Under the pieces are notes generated by a model. It was not told the DNA's origin. It searched no databases and was given only the letters and a program-made list of their open reading frames with translations. Positions 54,388 to 64,000 of a stretch of 64,000 nucleotides of DNA are shown here, in pieces. This stretch comes from Puccinellia tenuiflora. Its lineage: Eukaryota > Streptophyta > Magnoliopsida > Poales > Poaceae. The position numbers and the translations under genes were made by a program. The stretch's first letter is position 1; the number at the start of each line of letters is the position of its first letter. Location: positions 354,584 through 418,583 of the forward strand of contig QRDG01001986.1 in NCBI GenBank assembly GCA_012064385.1, read 5' to 3'.

Positions 54388-56098
54388 GAGCAACACGAAG
54401 ATGATCATCGACCCATCGCCACCGTGGGAATAAGTTTGAGCATCTTGTTTAATGGCACTCCCTTGGCTTGTTCCAAGCTTGGGGGAGTGCCCCGGTATCT
54501 TTATCTTTATCATTACCTTTTAGGATTATGGTCGTGTGAGTTATGTCTTGGGTAGAGACGTTATCGTGTAGTATGGTGTTGCAATGTGTACTATCACTCA
54601 TTTAGAGTGCTCTATGTATCCATTGGTGTGTGGTTTTCTATAATGGAATATAAATGAGATGTCCTCTTTTGCTCGTCTTCATTTTGTTTTCTATTATGGC
54701 AATCTCTCTCATACACTAGTCTTGTCGTAAGTGATGATTTAACATTGGGTGTGAGAGTAGAATTTTGTTTAGTTCTGGCAAGCATACATAATTTTGGTTC
54801 ATCGCAACAATGCTTTGATGTTTGAGTAGGGAAGAGGAATTTACATGCAAATATATTATCTTGAATATCTTACACGCTAGTGAATCCTCTAGTTTTATGC
54901 TCTTTTGTTAAAAATAATTATGCTGACGAAGATGATGGCTTAATGTTGCATCTTTGACTTATTGTTTAGATAGTATATTTGATTGTTATCTCTCAACACT
55001 TTATGTTTGCTTTTAAAGCCTTTGCTATCCTGAAGCCTTGTACTGAGCGGAATGACTGCTCGTGCATCCAATCCTTTAACCAATCACCTTTCACAAGTAT
55101 CCACCATACCTACCTACATGTGGTATTCTCAGCCACTCCAAGTAAATTGTCATGCACTACCTTTAAAACCTTCAAAGCGCCCTGTTTTCTGTCTCTGTCT
55201 TTAGCTCACGAGGAATTACTGTGGGAGTTGTTATATCCTATGTCAAGCAAGCTCATTTCCCCCCTTTCACCTGGTGAGCGTGGATTACATGCTCACTTAA
55301 ATTTGCCGAGAGCTGGCCAAGGGTTCCCAGCCCACAAAATATAAATTCAACCAATCATTAATATCTCCTTAACATAGTGCAACCTGAGAAATCAGTTAAA
55401 CATTGGTTAGTGATAAACAAAGGAGAAAGATGAATGTACTCGTTCCTCTATGGGAGTCGCTCTCACAAGTCTAAAGCCTTGCTTGGTATGGGGGACTAAT
55501 GGATTTCCTTGCTATAGATTCGTTGAGAAAGACATGCACCTCTCAAAATCATTTTATACCTTCTCCTTCAAAAACTGAAAAAGCTCTAGTGCATGATAAA
55601 TCCCTGCTTCCCTCTGCGAAGGGCCCTTATTTTATTTATTGTTGAGTCAGTACACCAACTTCCTCTATCCTCCACAAGCAAACTTGCAGTGTTGACTTAT
55701 GATACTATCATTTATGCTATTTGCAATATGTTTAATATGTTTCATTATAGTTACTCATTTTCTCCATTATGTCAGTTTTAATGCTTTAATCATTAGACTA
55801 CAGCTTTGACGGTTTGCAACTCATGGAAAGATGACTTGATAGTTGAAGCATATATTGGATCCTTCTTGAAATAAGAGTTTCATAAGTCTGATTGTTCTTA
55901 ACTAAAAACATCGCTTTCCATTGCTAAATGAGTTTCTACTTTGTTTTACCTTAACATGTTATTATTAATTCACTTATTCTTGAGGAAGTAAATACTGATG
56001 CTTCATGTTCGTATTCTTTATTATCGACACTTCAGTCCATAAACCTGTGGTCATGTTTACCGAGCTCAGTTTTCGCTCGGGGACAAGCGGAGTCTAAG
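54388..56098 (+). other. Athila 3' non-coding region
   Basis: No convincing gene; a 121-codon frame at 54979-55344 has no known motif. It includes a PPT-like AAGCTTGGGGGAGTGCC at 54475-54491, an internal copy of the element's true PPT. Confidence 0.6.
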
Positions 56099-56109
56099 CT
56101 TGGGGGAGT
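56099..56109 (+). other. Athila polypurine tract
   Basis: CTTGGGGGAGT directly before the 3' LTR start TGATACG at 56110. Confidence 0.85.
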
Positions 56110-56620
56110 TGATACGTCCATTTCGCATCACTATTTTACATCATAATTTATCTTTATTCATTGATATATCTCATATTGTGATACATTACTTATGTTATTT
56201 TACCTTGTTTTGCATTTTTGGGAGATTCATCTCCCGGAGTCTGGAATCACCTGGAAAAGTACCTGTCAAGACACCTGACATGCGGAGCTTAGAAAATTCA
56301 GAACAAATTCAGGAGAGACTATTTTTGGAAATAAGTCAACGAACCAAAAGGGCGCACGGAGGCGAGCCACTAGGGGCAGTGGCGACCCCTGGCCGCGGGT
56401 CCAGGTGGGGCCGCAGCTGGGACCTGCCCCTGGCCCCTGTGCCCCCTTCGGCGTATTACTACCTTTTGACCTAAAAATGTCGGGGGCATCCACGAAGAAA
56501 TATTCCGCCGCCTCTACGAGGCGGAAACGAGACAAAGAGAAGAAGAGCTCCGACAAGGAGAAAACTGCCGGGGAAATTCCCTCCCGGAGGGGGGAAATCG
56601 CAGCCATCATCATCGCCATT
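56110..56620 (+). repeat. Athila 3' LTR, interrupted
   Basis: Matches 25887 onward with many substitutions, plus a roughly 40-bp stretch (about 56441-56480) absent from the 5' copy. Homology stops after ...ATCGCCAT, where a chromovirus-type LTR begins. Confidence 0.88.
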
Positions 56621-58875
56621 ATAGCGGACCTGCCCTTTTTAAAAATAGGCCAAGATCCCTGTGTTCTGTGCTAGTCCCTGGATCGAATAGCTAGCACCAC
56701 AGTTTTAAGATGGAGTATCATAAATTGCGTCAAAATTCTATTACAACCTATGATCTAGAAAAATAAATATTACAAGTTGCATAGCCAAAGGCTAGCATTT
56801 TACAAAGTTCAGCAGCGGAAAACATAAAATAGCATGGAGCCTCATCATCTTCATGTGCCACAGGCAGACATGTTGGTTGCAGACTCGAAACCCTTATCCG
56901 TTCCTTACTCGTCGTCGGAACAACCTGCAACAGTAAAAACGTTGCAGCCAAAAATTGATTAAAATCATTGGAATGGATCTGGCAAGTGATACTTGTGGAC
57001 TCATATTGGCAAACTCCTAGTAACTATATGCATATTTGGCTGGTGGATTACAAGGCTATTTTGCATAAAGCCAACTTTTTTCTATCTTTTCAAACACTTT
57101 TTTTTTCAAATAGTTATGAGATCATTCCATGGAACACATCCAGGAATATCTCCCACACACAAGTTCATCAAATTTTACTTAAGAAATTGGAATGATGAGA
57201 TCTCTTGTTGACGTCCTTGCTCCGATACTCAAAATTGTCCGTAACCAGGGACACGGCTAAGTACTTAGTTTGACACTCTACAGAGGTTGTGCACTTTCAC
57301 CACTTGACTCAATCCGTCCATTCTGACATTGACCCTTCTTGAAGTGAAAAGGAAAGGAGAAGATTAAGACGAGACCTTTCAGAAGCATTTCCCTGACCCA
57401 TGCCGTCTTGACCCATTCCCACCTACATCCACTACATCTGCTTGTCAATCCGGGTCAGTTCCACGCAACTTACTTAGTCAAGCTAGAGCCCATATGACAT
57501 GTGGCTGCACGAAAAGTAAACTTCACTTGGAGCAACTTCAATCTCTTTGTTCCTAGGTGGCTTTCCGCAAGTTTTATTCATCCTCCTAAGTTAGGGGACC
57601 ACGTATGGTCCTTACTCCCAAAGTAGGAAATCACCCTCTTCTACAATTCATCCTCCCATTATGAGGAATTGCTTTATTCCAACCACCCACCCAGGTAGTT
57701 TATTAACTTAGTACAATTTTTATTAACACTTCATACAAAACACATAGCATAGCATTTTCCTATTCTACTAAGTTATCAATAGGTACTAGACACTTAGGAA
57801 AAAATTGGAGTAATACTAAACAGGTCTAGCATAGCATAGTAATAAACATGACATGCAATTCTACATAGAAAAAGTAAACTACAATGCATATCAAAATACT
57901 TAGTAATTTCATGTGTGAGTATCACTTGCCTTGGCAGGAGTTGCGGGTGCACCAATCGCAAACGTTCTCCAGACTCTCCGAATAATCTAATTTAAAATAA
58001 ACAAGTCACGCATAAACATACAAACAAAATAACAATACAATAAAATATGCTATGCATGAAATGCAATAAAAATAACAAAAAAAATACTAGCCTAAGTTTT
58101 CTGGTTTATGAAAATATGCATGAAGTCAAAATGCAATTTTTAAATCACAATTATTAATTCAACTATGTTTTTTGATTTTTAAAACATGCATGATGTCATA
58201 AGACCCAAAAATGCATTTTAGCAATAATTAAACTATTTTTAAATTCCCAAAAAGGGCATACACAACAATTAAATAGGACAAGGCTACAAAATATTTTCAT
58301 AAAAATAGAGAAGGGCTCTACTGGACAGAGGGCTTTTAGGAAAATCTAACACAAATGGATTCACCCAAAAATATAATTTTAAACTAAAGTTATGTCAAAA
58401 TTACTCAAACTTCACATTTGAAAATTGAATAATTACAAATTTGACTAGACAGAGAACTAACAGAGCCAAAAGGTTCTACTAGTTCTGAGGATTTCAAGTA
58501 TATAAAAATATTTCAATTTGGCCAAATAGAGAAAAAGATATGATAATTCTAGTATACAAGGGCTTTTCTGCAAAACAGACAATTTAATCTAATCATGGAA
58601 ATCCACCGAAATTTCTCTGGCTATGTGGCGTGCTGTGATTGGATGATACCGTTTCGGGATGGATCGATGCAGTGGGACGTAGGATCTAACTTAAATGGGC
58701 GGCTCAGATCAACAGATACCGATTCGGGATTGAAATTAAAACGAGGCTGTCAGATCCAGATCTGACGATCCATGATCTAGTGTTTTCGGTGCGGTGGCCA
58801 GCGGTTCTCCGGTGAGCCAAAGAGTGGCGGCGACGCCACAGACATCGCGTGTTTCAGTCGATCTACGGAGCAACT
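56621..58875 (-). mobile_element. Chromovirus-type LTR, minus strand, interrupted
   Basis: Starts TATAGCGGACCTGCCC, a degenerate version of the inverted end of the chromovirus LTR at 39961 (TGTAGCGACTCGACCC). It follows that LTR in reverse for about 2 kb, for example CCGTAACCAGGGACACGGCTAAGTACTTAG near 57240 (split here: GTAACCAGGGACACGG, CTAAGTACTTAG). No coding region is present. It is cut at 58875 by the second Tat element. As a minus-strand element its leftmost LTR would be the 3' LTR. Confidence 0.75.
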
Positions 58876-59231
58876 TGTCGGAGATTGTCCCCGGGAACTA
58901 GGGGTGTCTCCAAGGTATCGTGTAAGGGGCTGAACACGGAGTCAAACAGTCCACAACGTGCTCCGGCGACGGTGCTCGTCAGGCTCGCTGCGGACGACAC
59001 TGCAGAGATGGACACAAGGTGTTACCCAGGTTCAGGGCCCTCTTGTAGAGGTAAAACCCCTACGTCCTGCTATGGTGTATTGCACTGCTTGGAGAGTTTA
59101 CAGTACAAGGGGAGAGCTTGTCGAGCTCGAGGTGGCTAACAATGGCTACTTGCTAGTCTTTAGATCTAGGGTTCTTGAGCAGGCTCCTAGACTCCAAAAA
59201 CCCGAACCCCTTACTTGGGTGTGCTCCTCCT

Positions 59232-59242
59232 CCTTTTATAGG
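59232..59242 (-). promoter_or_regulatory. LTR promoter TATA box (Tat 2)
   Basis: CCTATAAAAGG on the minus strand, about 700 bp from the U3 end. Position and orientation fit the element's own gag-pol promoter. Confidence 0.65.
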
Positions 59243-59689
59243 CGTCCTGGGCCTCTTCTGCCCAAACATTTGGGCGGGAAGGGCTACCACATGGCGACGA
59301 AGGAGGAGGCGCGGTGCACCGTAAAGGTGAGGTCTATCATAAAGGTAAAGATCGTGGACGCGGTCCACGGCAGGGGAACGGCGTCACCAAAGCTGAAAAG
59401 GGGCACCGACCAGCCGGACGGCGGGCTGGCGCTTGCCGAGGTGGGAGGTGGCCCACGGTGACGTCGTCCTTGGAGCGTAGCTGCAGACTGTTCCCTTGTC
59501 ACCAAAGGGGCAATACTCGTTGTCCGCTTTGCTTGGCTCCGCTTTGTTGACTGCTTTATACATGGAAACGGCAACTGCGGCGTCGTCGTCATCGCGCGTA
59601 GGCACGCGCGTCACTCTGCGCATGGCGCAGAGTCCATGTGCGCCCTGCCGCGGGGGCAGAAATGGCTTCACGAGGAAAACGCTCGTCGA

Positions 59690-59865
59690 GGTGAAAAGCC
59701 TCGCCAAGCCCTTCAGCTTGGTCCTTAGCAGAATTGCGGGCGGCGTCGGAGACGCCTTGTCGAGGAGCGATCCCTCGCCGAGGGAAAGAACCCTTGGCGA
59801 GGAGAAGAACCCTTCGCGAGGAGGGAAATCCTCGCGAAGCACGCCAGGCTTGGAGAGCCTGGTCC
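59690..59865. repeat. Cluster of hairpins in the Tat 2 U3
   Basis: Several inverted repeats in 180 bp: CTTCGCGAGG (59812-59821) pairs perfectly with CCTCGCGAAG (59830-59839); CCAGGCT pairs with AGCCTGG (59843-59861); CCCTCGCCGAGGG at about 59772-59784 is a short palindrome. GGTCCTTAGC occurs twice (about 59720 and 59860). Confidence 0.75.
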
Positions 59866-59942
59866 TTAGCGAAAATCATCCAAAGAATCTTGTGGGCCCT
59901 GGCAGGCCGGCCCGTGGTACCCTGGTTTCCACTGTGCCGACA

Positions 59943-59954
59943 GTAGCCCCCGGG
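59943..59954 (-). other. Polypurine tract of Tat element 2
   Basis: The minus strand reads GGGCCCGGGGGCTAC immediately before the LTR start TGTCGG, the same arrangement as CTCGGGGGCTAC in Tat element 1. Confidence 0.8.
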
Positions 59955-60118
59955 CCCGCGATGGGCACGCCGAGGCCCATGGACGAAGGCGAAGCGTCGA
60001 GGGGCCAAAGATGCCTGACAGGGCCGCGACACGTGTCACGCAGCGGTTGCGCCCGCGGCCGCGGCCTCCTCGGCTCCAACGGGCGACGTGGCGGGGCCCG
60101 CCACGATTCGAGTGCTGG

Positions 60119-60128
60119 TCAATAAAGC
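60119..60128 (+). promoter_or_regulatory. TATA-like site of the intact antisense gene
   Basis: TCAATAAAGC, the only AT-rich hexamer in a GC-rich 300-bp leader, about 125 bp before the ATG at 60249. The spacing is close to that of the clear TATA box in Tat element 1 (11389 to 11514). Weak by itself. Confidence 0.4.
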
Positions 60129-60248
60129 CTGGGCGCGCAGGCGGCGCCCATTACTTCTCCCGTAACTCCTCCGCACACTTCTCCCCACGCCTCCAATCCC
60201 TCCAGAGAACTCCAACCTCCAGAGTGCTCTTCTTCGTCTCCGGCGACC

Positions 60249-63200
60249 ATGGCTCCCAAGAAAGCAGGTGCCGACAAGGGCAAGGCCACCGTGCAGGCGA
60301 GCTCGTCGGTGGCGACGGCGCGGGCGGGCACGTCCGCGGCGATGGTGCGCGCTGCTGCTCTCGAGGGAGCGCTGCCAAAGACGCGCGTCACCGCAGCGAC
60401 AATAGCGACGGTGCGCCACCTGGCGGCGGCGAAAACCAACGAGCACGGCGCCACCGAACTGAGGCCGGCCGGTAGCAGGCTTACCGACACCTTCTACCCC
60501 ATCTTCCTCCATACTCTCTACGCCGGCCTGGTACCACCGTTCTCTGATTTCCTCCTGGCGATCTTGGAGACGTACCAGATCCAACTCCTTCACCTTCATC
60601 CCAACTCCATCCTCATCCTTGCCATCTTCGCCCACTTCTGCGAGGCCTACGTCGGCATCCGCCCCTCGGTGGCGCTCTTCCGCAGTTTCTATTCCCTTCG
60701 GAACTCCGCCAAGGGCGAGCGGCTCGGATGCGTCTCTTTTCGCATCGTCGACGCCCGGAGCGACAACTACATCCCCATCGCCTGGCTTGGCGAGGTCGCC
60801 GTCACCAAGGTGACGAAAAAGGTCGACAAGTTCCGCGAGAAGTGGCTCTTCGTCGACGCCAAGACCACCAACCCTCTCCTGGAGGTGCCCGAGGCGCCGC
60901 CGAGGAAATGGGCGCGCTGGTCGAGCGCGGACTTCAGGGGCTCAAAGCTTGACGCGGTGTACGTGTACTTCCGTCACATCCGCGACGCAGGGGTCACCGG
61001 TCAAATGGTGGCGAAGGACTTCACCAGGCGCCGCATCGCTCCCCTTCAACAGCACGCCGAGCCGGTGTGGCGATACGATGGCAAGGACGACGCCATGCGG
61101 CTAAGCAGGGACGGCTTCGAGCCTGATGTGCTCCGCCAGATCATGAACGTCCTCTTCACATCGCCGGAGATCCCGCCCGCCAAGAAAGAGGCGGCCAAGC
61201 CGCTCATCGTCTTCGCCGAGGAGAGCATCGCGGAGCAGCGCTCGCATATGCCCACATTCGACGAGTGGGGAATCGTGCCCGCGGGGCACAGCGGGCCTCG
61301 CCCTAACCCGTGGGCGGCGGAGCCGGAGTACGTGGACGAGGCTCCCGAGGCTGAGGAGGCCGAGTCCGCCGAGGAGGAGGCCTCGAGAAGCGAGGACCCC
61401 CTTGGCGAAGACGAGGCTTCAAGGGGCGATGACCCCGTCGGCGAGGGCGCCGGATCCTCGAGGAGCGCCCACGCCGAAGTGGACCTCCAGGTGCTATCCT
61501 CCGGCGACGAGGAGGACGCCTTCCGCATCGTCCGCTCCCAGCGCGCCGATGAGGAGGAGGAGACGAGCGGCGGCGAAAAAGGGCGTTGCGAGCCCCGCTC
61601 CAAGGCCGTCCACGACAGGAGGGCCGCAACCGCGGGAGGCATCCCTCGCGCGGAGATAGGCGCGGCCCGGGAGGAGGCCGGAGCAAGCCTCATCCAGCCT
61701 CCCAAGGCAAAGAAGAGGGTGTGGGTGATGGCCGGCGAGTAAGCCCTCGATTTCTCTTTCTTCTTCAAGATTTCACTTTGAGAATTCCCCCCTTTGAAGG
61801 ATTTTCGACTTGTCTTCTTTTCAGGCAGCCCGCGGAGCCAAAGAAGCGGCGGCTCGGCGAGGTTGGAGAGACCACCAGCGTCGCCATGGAGACGCCTGCA
61901 GCCGGCGAGCCGCAGCAGGAAGTTGCCTCTCCCGCGGTCGAGCACCGCGCGGAGACGGTGATGGCCGAAGAGAGCGCGGCGTCGCCGATTCGGGCGGCGA
62001 CCCCTCCAGCGGCGGAGCACCACGTGGAGGAGGAGACCGCAGAGGCGGCGACGTCGCCAACCAGGGCGGCGACTCCTCCGGTCCAGCAGGAGGCGGAGGA
62101 GGAACCCATGGACGAGGACATCGTCGCGGAGCCGCCTCCAGAGGAGGGGGCCTCGAGAAGGGCTGACGCGCCCGAGGCCGCGGCGGGCGCGGCCGCTGCA
62201 GAGGGGGCCGGAGGCGCCCCTGTGGAGCAGGAGGTAGAGACACCTCCGGAGCCCCCGAGCGACGGGGCCAGGGGCGAAGGGATGCCCAGCCCCCAGAGGG
62301 CTCCCGACGCGGGCGGCGAGGGAGACGCCCCCACGAGCCCCCACGCCGCGGCGGGGGCCGCCACAAGTTTGGGGCAGGATGCCTTAGGCGCCTCGACAAG
62401 CGTCGAGGCCTCTGCGCCCCACAGCAGCGTGGGAATCTCCTTGGCGCTGCAGGCGCCGCATCGCCAGGCAGCGCATCGCCGGATCGTCCTCAACCGGGCG
62501 CGACGAGCGCTCGACGGGCTGGAGGAGCAGCTCGCCAGGGAAGAAGACGCCTTGGCGAAGGAAAAGGCGAGGCTCAGCGAAGCCTGGGCCCTTCTCTTCG
62601 AGAGGGTGGAGGTGTGCCGCCGGTGGGACGCGGCGGCCCAGGCGGAACGCCAAGAGGCCCTCCGCTTCGCCAAGGAGACCCGCGACAGCGTCAAGCGGGA
62701 GGCGCAGGAGGTGATGGAGGAGCTTGACGCCGCCAGGGAAGCGCTCGAGGCGGAAACCACCTCCAAGCACGACGAGCTGGCGGCCGCGAAGCAAAAACTC
62801 GCCGCCGACACCGAGGCCGCCAAAGCCAGCCTGAACGAGCTCCGCGAGGGGCTGGACGCCCGCGAGGCGCAGCTGGCGCCTCGTGAGGCCGAGCTGAAAC
62901 AGCGCCAGGAAGAGCTTGCCCTCCAGGAGAAGGAGCTGCAGCGGCGCGAGGAGCAGGTCCAGCTGCTGGCGAAGGACCAGGCCACCCGCGAGGGGCAGCT
63001 GGAGGAGCGTGAAGGTCGGGTGGCCACCGACGTGGCCAACCTTGCGGCGGAGCACAAGAGGCTCCAAGAAGAGGCTGACCTCAAGGTCAAACTCGTCCGC
63101 GAGAACCTCTCCAAGGAGTATGACGAGAAGGTCGCGAAGCACGAGGACCGCCTCAAGACCAAGCGCCAGGAGCTCGAGAAGCGCATCAAGGAGCTTGAGC

Positions 63201-63832
63201 AGGAGGAGAAGCGGTTGACCTCTTGCCTCGAGGTCTCTCGGGAGGCCCAGACGCGCGCTGAGGGGAACGCCATTGCCCTGGAGAGGGACCTGGACGAGCT
63301 CCGGCAGCAGGTGGGGCCGGTCACGGCCCTGGTGGAGCAGGCACGAGACCAGCGCCAAGTTGACCGGTTCATGACGCGCCAGCGTCAAAGCATTCTCCAG
63401 AGCTTGGTAAGCCGCGTGCGCGCCGTCGGGAGAGATCTGAGGATCGACGTCCCCTCCTTCTCCGCAGCGACCGACGACGAGACCTCGTACTCGCTCTTCT
63501 TCGAGCAATTCCTTGGAAAACTTGAAGGGGTCGCGAAGAGCTTCGACAAGCGTGTCGTGGAGGAGAGTCGCGACCTCCTTGTCGTTGGCGTCACCAACAT
63601 CTTCAGCAACCTCGTGAGGCTCCAGCCCCCACTTGACCTTGAGGACGTGATGGCGCCACCACGTGCCATCAGCGACAAGGCGCGGGAGACCGCCAAGCAG
63701 GCCGCCATCGCGTACGCCAAGAAATTCGACCAAGCCTTGGTCGATGAAGACGAAGGCGACGACGAGGAAGCCCTGGAAGGGGCGGAAACCACCGTGGATC
63801 GCGCAGGCACCTCAGGAGGCGCGACGGCCTGA
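60249..63832 (+). CDS. Intact Tat antisense gene: Transposase_28 plus coiled coil
   Basis: Two exons, 60249-61738 and 61825-63832, joined by an 86-bp intron with GTAAGC...TTTCAG ends and a preserved frame (split Glu codon), give about 1,165 residues without a stop. The ATG sits in a strong context (GCGACCATGGCT). Residues 1-70 are Ala/Lys-rich. About 85-290 form a Transposase_28-type ('putative gypsy type transposon') domain with FYPIFLHTLYAGLVPPFSDF, HPNSILILAIFAHFCEAY and GIRPSVALFRSFYSL. Acidic Glu/Ala linkers follow, with basic clusters KAKKR and EPKKRR flanking the intron (NLS-like). A long heptad-rich coiled coil (roughly residues 720-1000) and a helical C-terminus end the protein. It lies opposite to gag-pol in the spacer before the 3' LTR. 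The biochemical role is unknown; despite the Pfam name no catalytic triad is visible. Nuclear localisation and self-association are inferences. Confidence 0.85.
61739..61824 (+). other. Intron of the antisense gene
   Basis: 86 bp, GTAAGCCCTCGA...TTCTTTTCAG, T-rich before the acceptor. It carries in-frame stops, so it must be removed for the long protein. Its presence argues for a plus-strand nuclear transcript. Confidence 0.85.
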
Positions 63833-64000
63833 GCTCCTTGCCTGTTGCTGGACGTGCCGAGGGCAAATTTATCTTAGTCATTTTGATTGTGAACTTTGTA
63901 AAAACTTGTTAAGTTATTGGAGTATGCTTGTGGACGTCCCTCGGGAGGCTTTTGTCTTTCCCCTTCATGTCTTTTTCGCTCTACGTTTTAGGACCCTCCC
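63833..64000 (+). other. 3' flank of the antisense gene
   Basis: T-rich sequence after the TGA stop, probably 3' UTR. No AATAAA is visible before the window ends. Confidence 0.5.

Larger units (their letters stand above)
25887..56620 (+). mobile_element. Athila-type Ty3/gypsy element, outer host of the nest
   Basis: 5' LTR 25887-27292 plus its tail at 48826-48836, PBS 48848-48865, gag-pol 48952-53546, second ORF 53881-54387, PPT 56099-56109, 3' LTR 56110-56620 (interrupted). GTGGG flanks the inner element inside the 5' LTR, which proves that the two LTR parts were once continuous. Integrase-proximal motifs such as KACHLPLELEHKAYWA and the tRNA-Asp PBS are typical of Athila. LTR copies are clearly more diverged than those of the inner elements, so it is the oldest insertion of the nest. 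Confidence 0.92.
58876..59942 (-). repeat. 3' LTR of Tat element 2
   Basis: 1,067 bp, TGTCGG...CCGACA with a perfect 6-bp terminal inversion. On the minus strand a canonical TATA box CCTATAAAAGG lies at 59242-59232. Open frames inside it are GC-rich artefacts. Confidence 0.9.
58876..64000 (-). mobile_element. Tat-lineage element 2, runs off the window
   Basis: Left (3') LTR 58876-59942, PPT, antisense gene 60249-63832 on the plus strand. Pol and gag, which should follow on the minus strand, lie beyond the window. CAACT (58871-58875) is the expected left TSD. A fragment of the same LTR family sits at 11559 in Tat element 1. Confidence 0.85.

Noticed and set aside
59496..60125. 209-codon frame across the Tat 2 LTR and PPT
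   Set aside because: Spans the LTR end and PPT; GC-rich artefact with no motif.
61765..63372. 535-codon minus-strand open frame, Ser/Ala-rich
   Set aside because: Exact shadow of the coiled-coil exon; composition follows from codon bias of Glu/Ala/Lys-rich sequence on the other strand.
62384..63733. 449-codon minus-strand open frame, Leu-rich
   Set aside because: Second shadow of the same exon; no domain pattern.

Overview
The window is plant nuclear DNA, almost certainly from a large-genome grass (Pooideae/Triticeae-like). It is dominated by nested Ty3/gypsy LTR retrotransposons. Evidence includes tRNA-Asp and tRNA-iMet primer binding sites, Tat-lineage elements carrying antisense genes, GC-rich grass-style coding sequence, a tRNA-derived SINE with a T-rich tail, and a spliced B3 (REM-type) gene. 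No prokaryotic features were seen. A 235-base run of N lies at 11598-11832.

Layout. 1-3975: sparse, decayed DNA with short tandem repeats, a broken hypothetical ORF, a SINE, a 407-bp direct repeat around a telomere-like spacer, and a Mutator-like fragment. 3976-10186 (-): truncated Ty3/gypsy element with partial pol, gag, PBS and a 3.2-kb LTR. 10187-22776 (-): Tat-lineage element with both LTRs, a gag-pol frame broken by stops, a 112-bp tandem array, and a plus-strand antisense multi-exon gene interrupted by another LTR and the assembly gap. 22777-25886: the only low-copy-looking island, with a minus-strand B3-domain gene of about five exons.

25887-56620 holds a four-level nest, readable from three perfect 5-bp target-site duplications (TSDs). 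An old Athila-type element (+) carries in its 5' LTR a non-autonomous element (-; 27293-48825; TSD GTGGG). That element carries in its left LTR a solo LTR (28087-42737; TSD AGACG). The solo LTR carries a very young chromovirus (+; 29100-39961; TSD GTTGC). At 56621 the Athila 3' LTR is itself cut by a chromovirus-type LTR (-). That LTR is cut at 58876 by a second Tat-family element running off the window. The second element carries an apparently intact two-exon antisense gene (60249-63832) encoding about 1,165 residues: a Transposase_28-type domain, acidic linkers, basic NLS-like clusters and a long coiled coil.

How the parts relate. Gag, protease, RT, RNase H and integrase are replication modules of the retroelements, and nearly all are broken. 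The Gag-only element at 27293-48825 shares the tRNA-Asp primer type with Athila and probably depended on Athila enzymes. The Tat antisense genes are the least understood part: they have their own TATA-like sites, start contexts and introns on the strand opposite gag-pol. They are the best candidate here for poorly described biology, although additional antisense ORFs in Tat elements are known as a class. Exact family names cannot be given without a repeat-library search.
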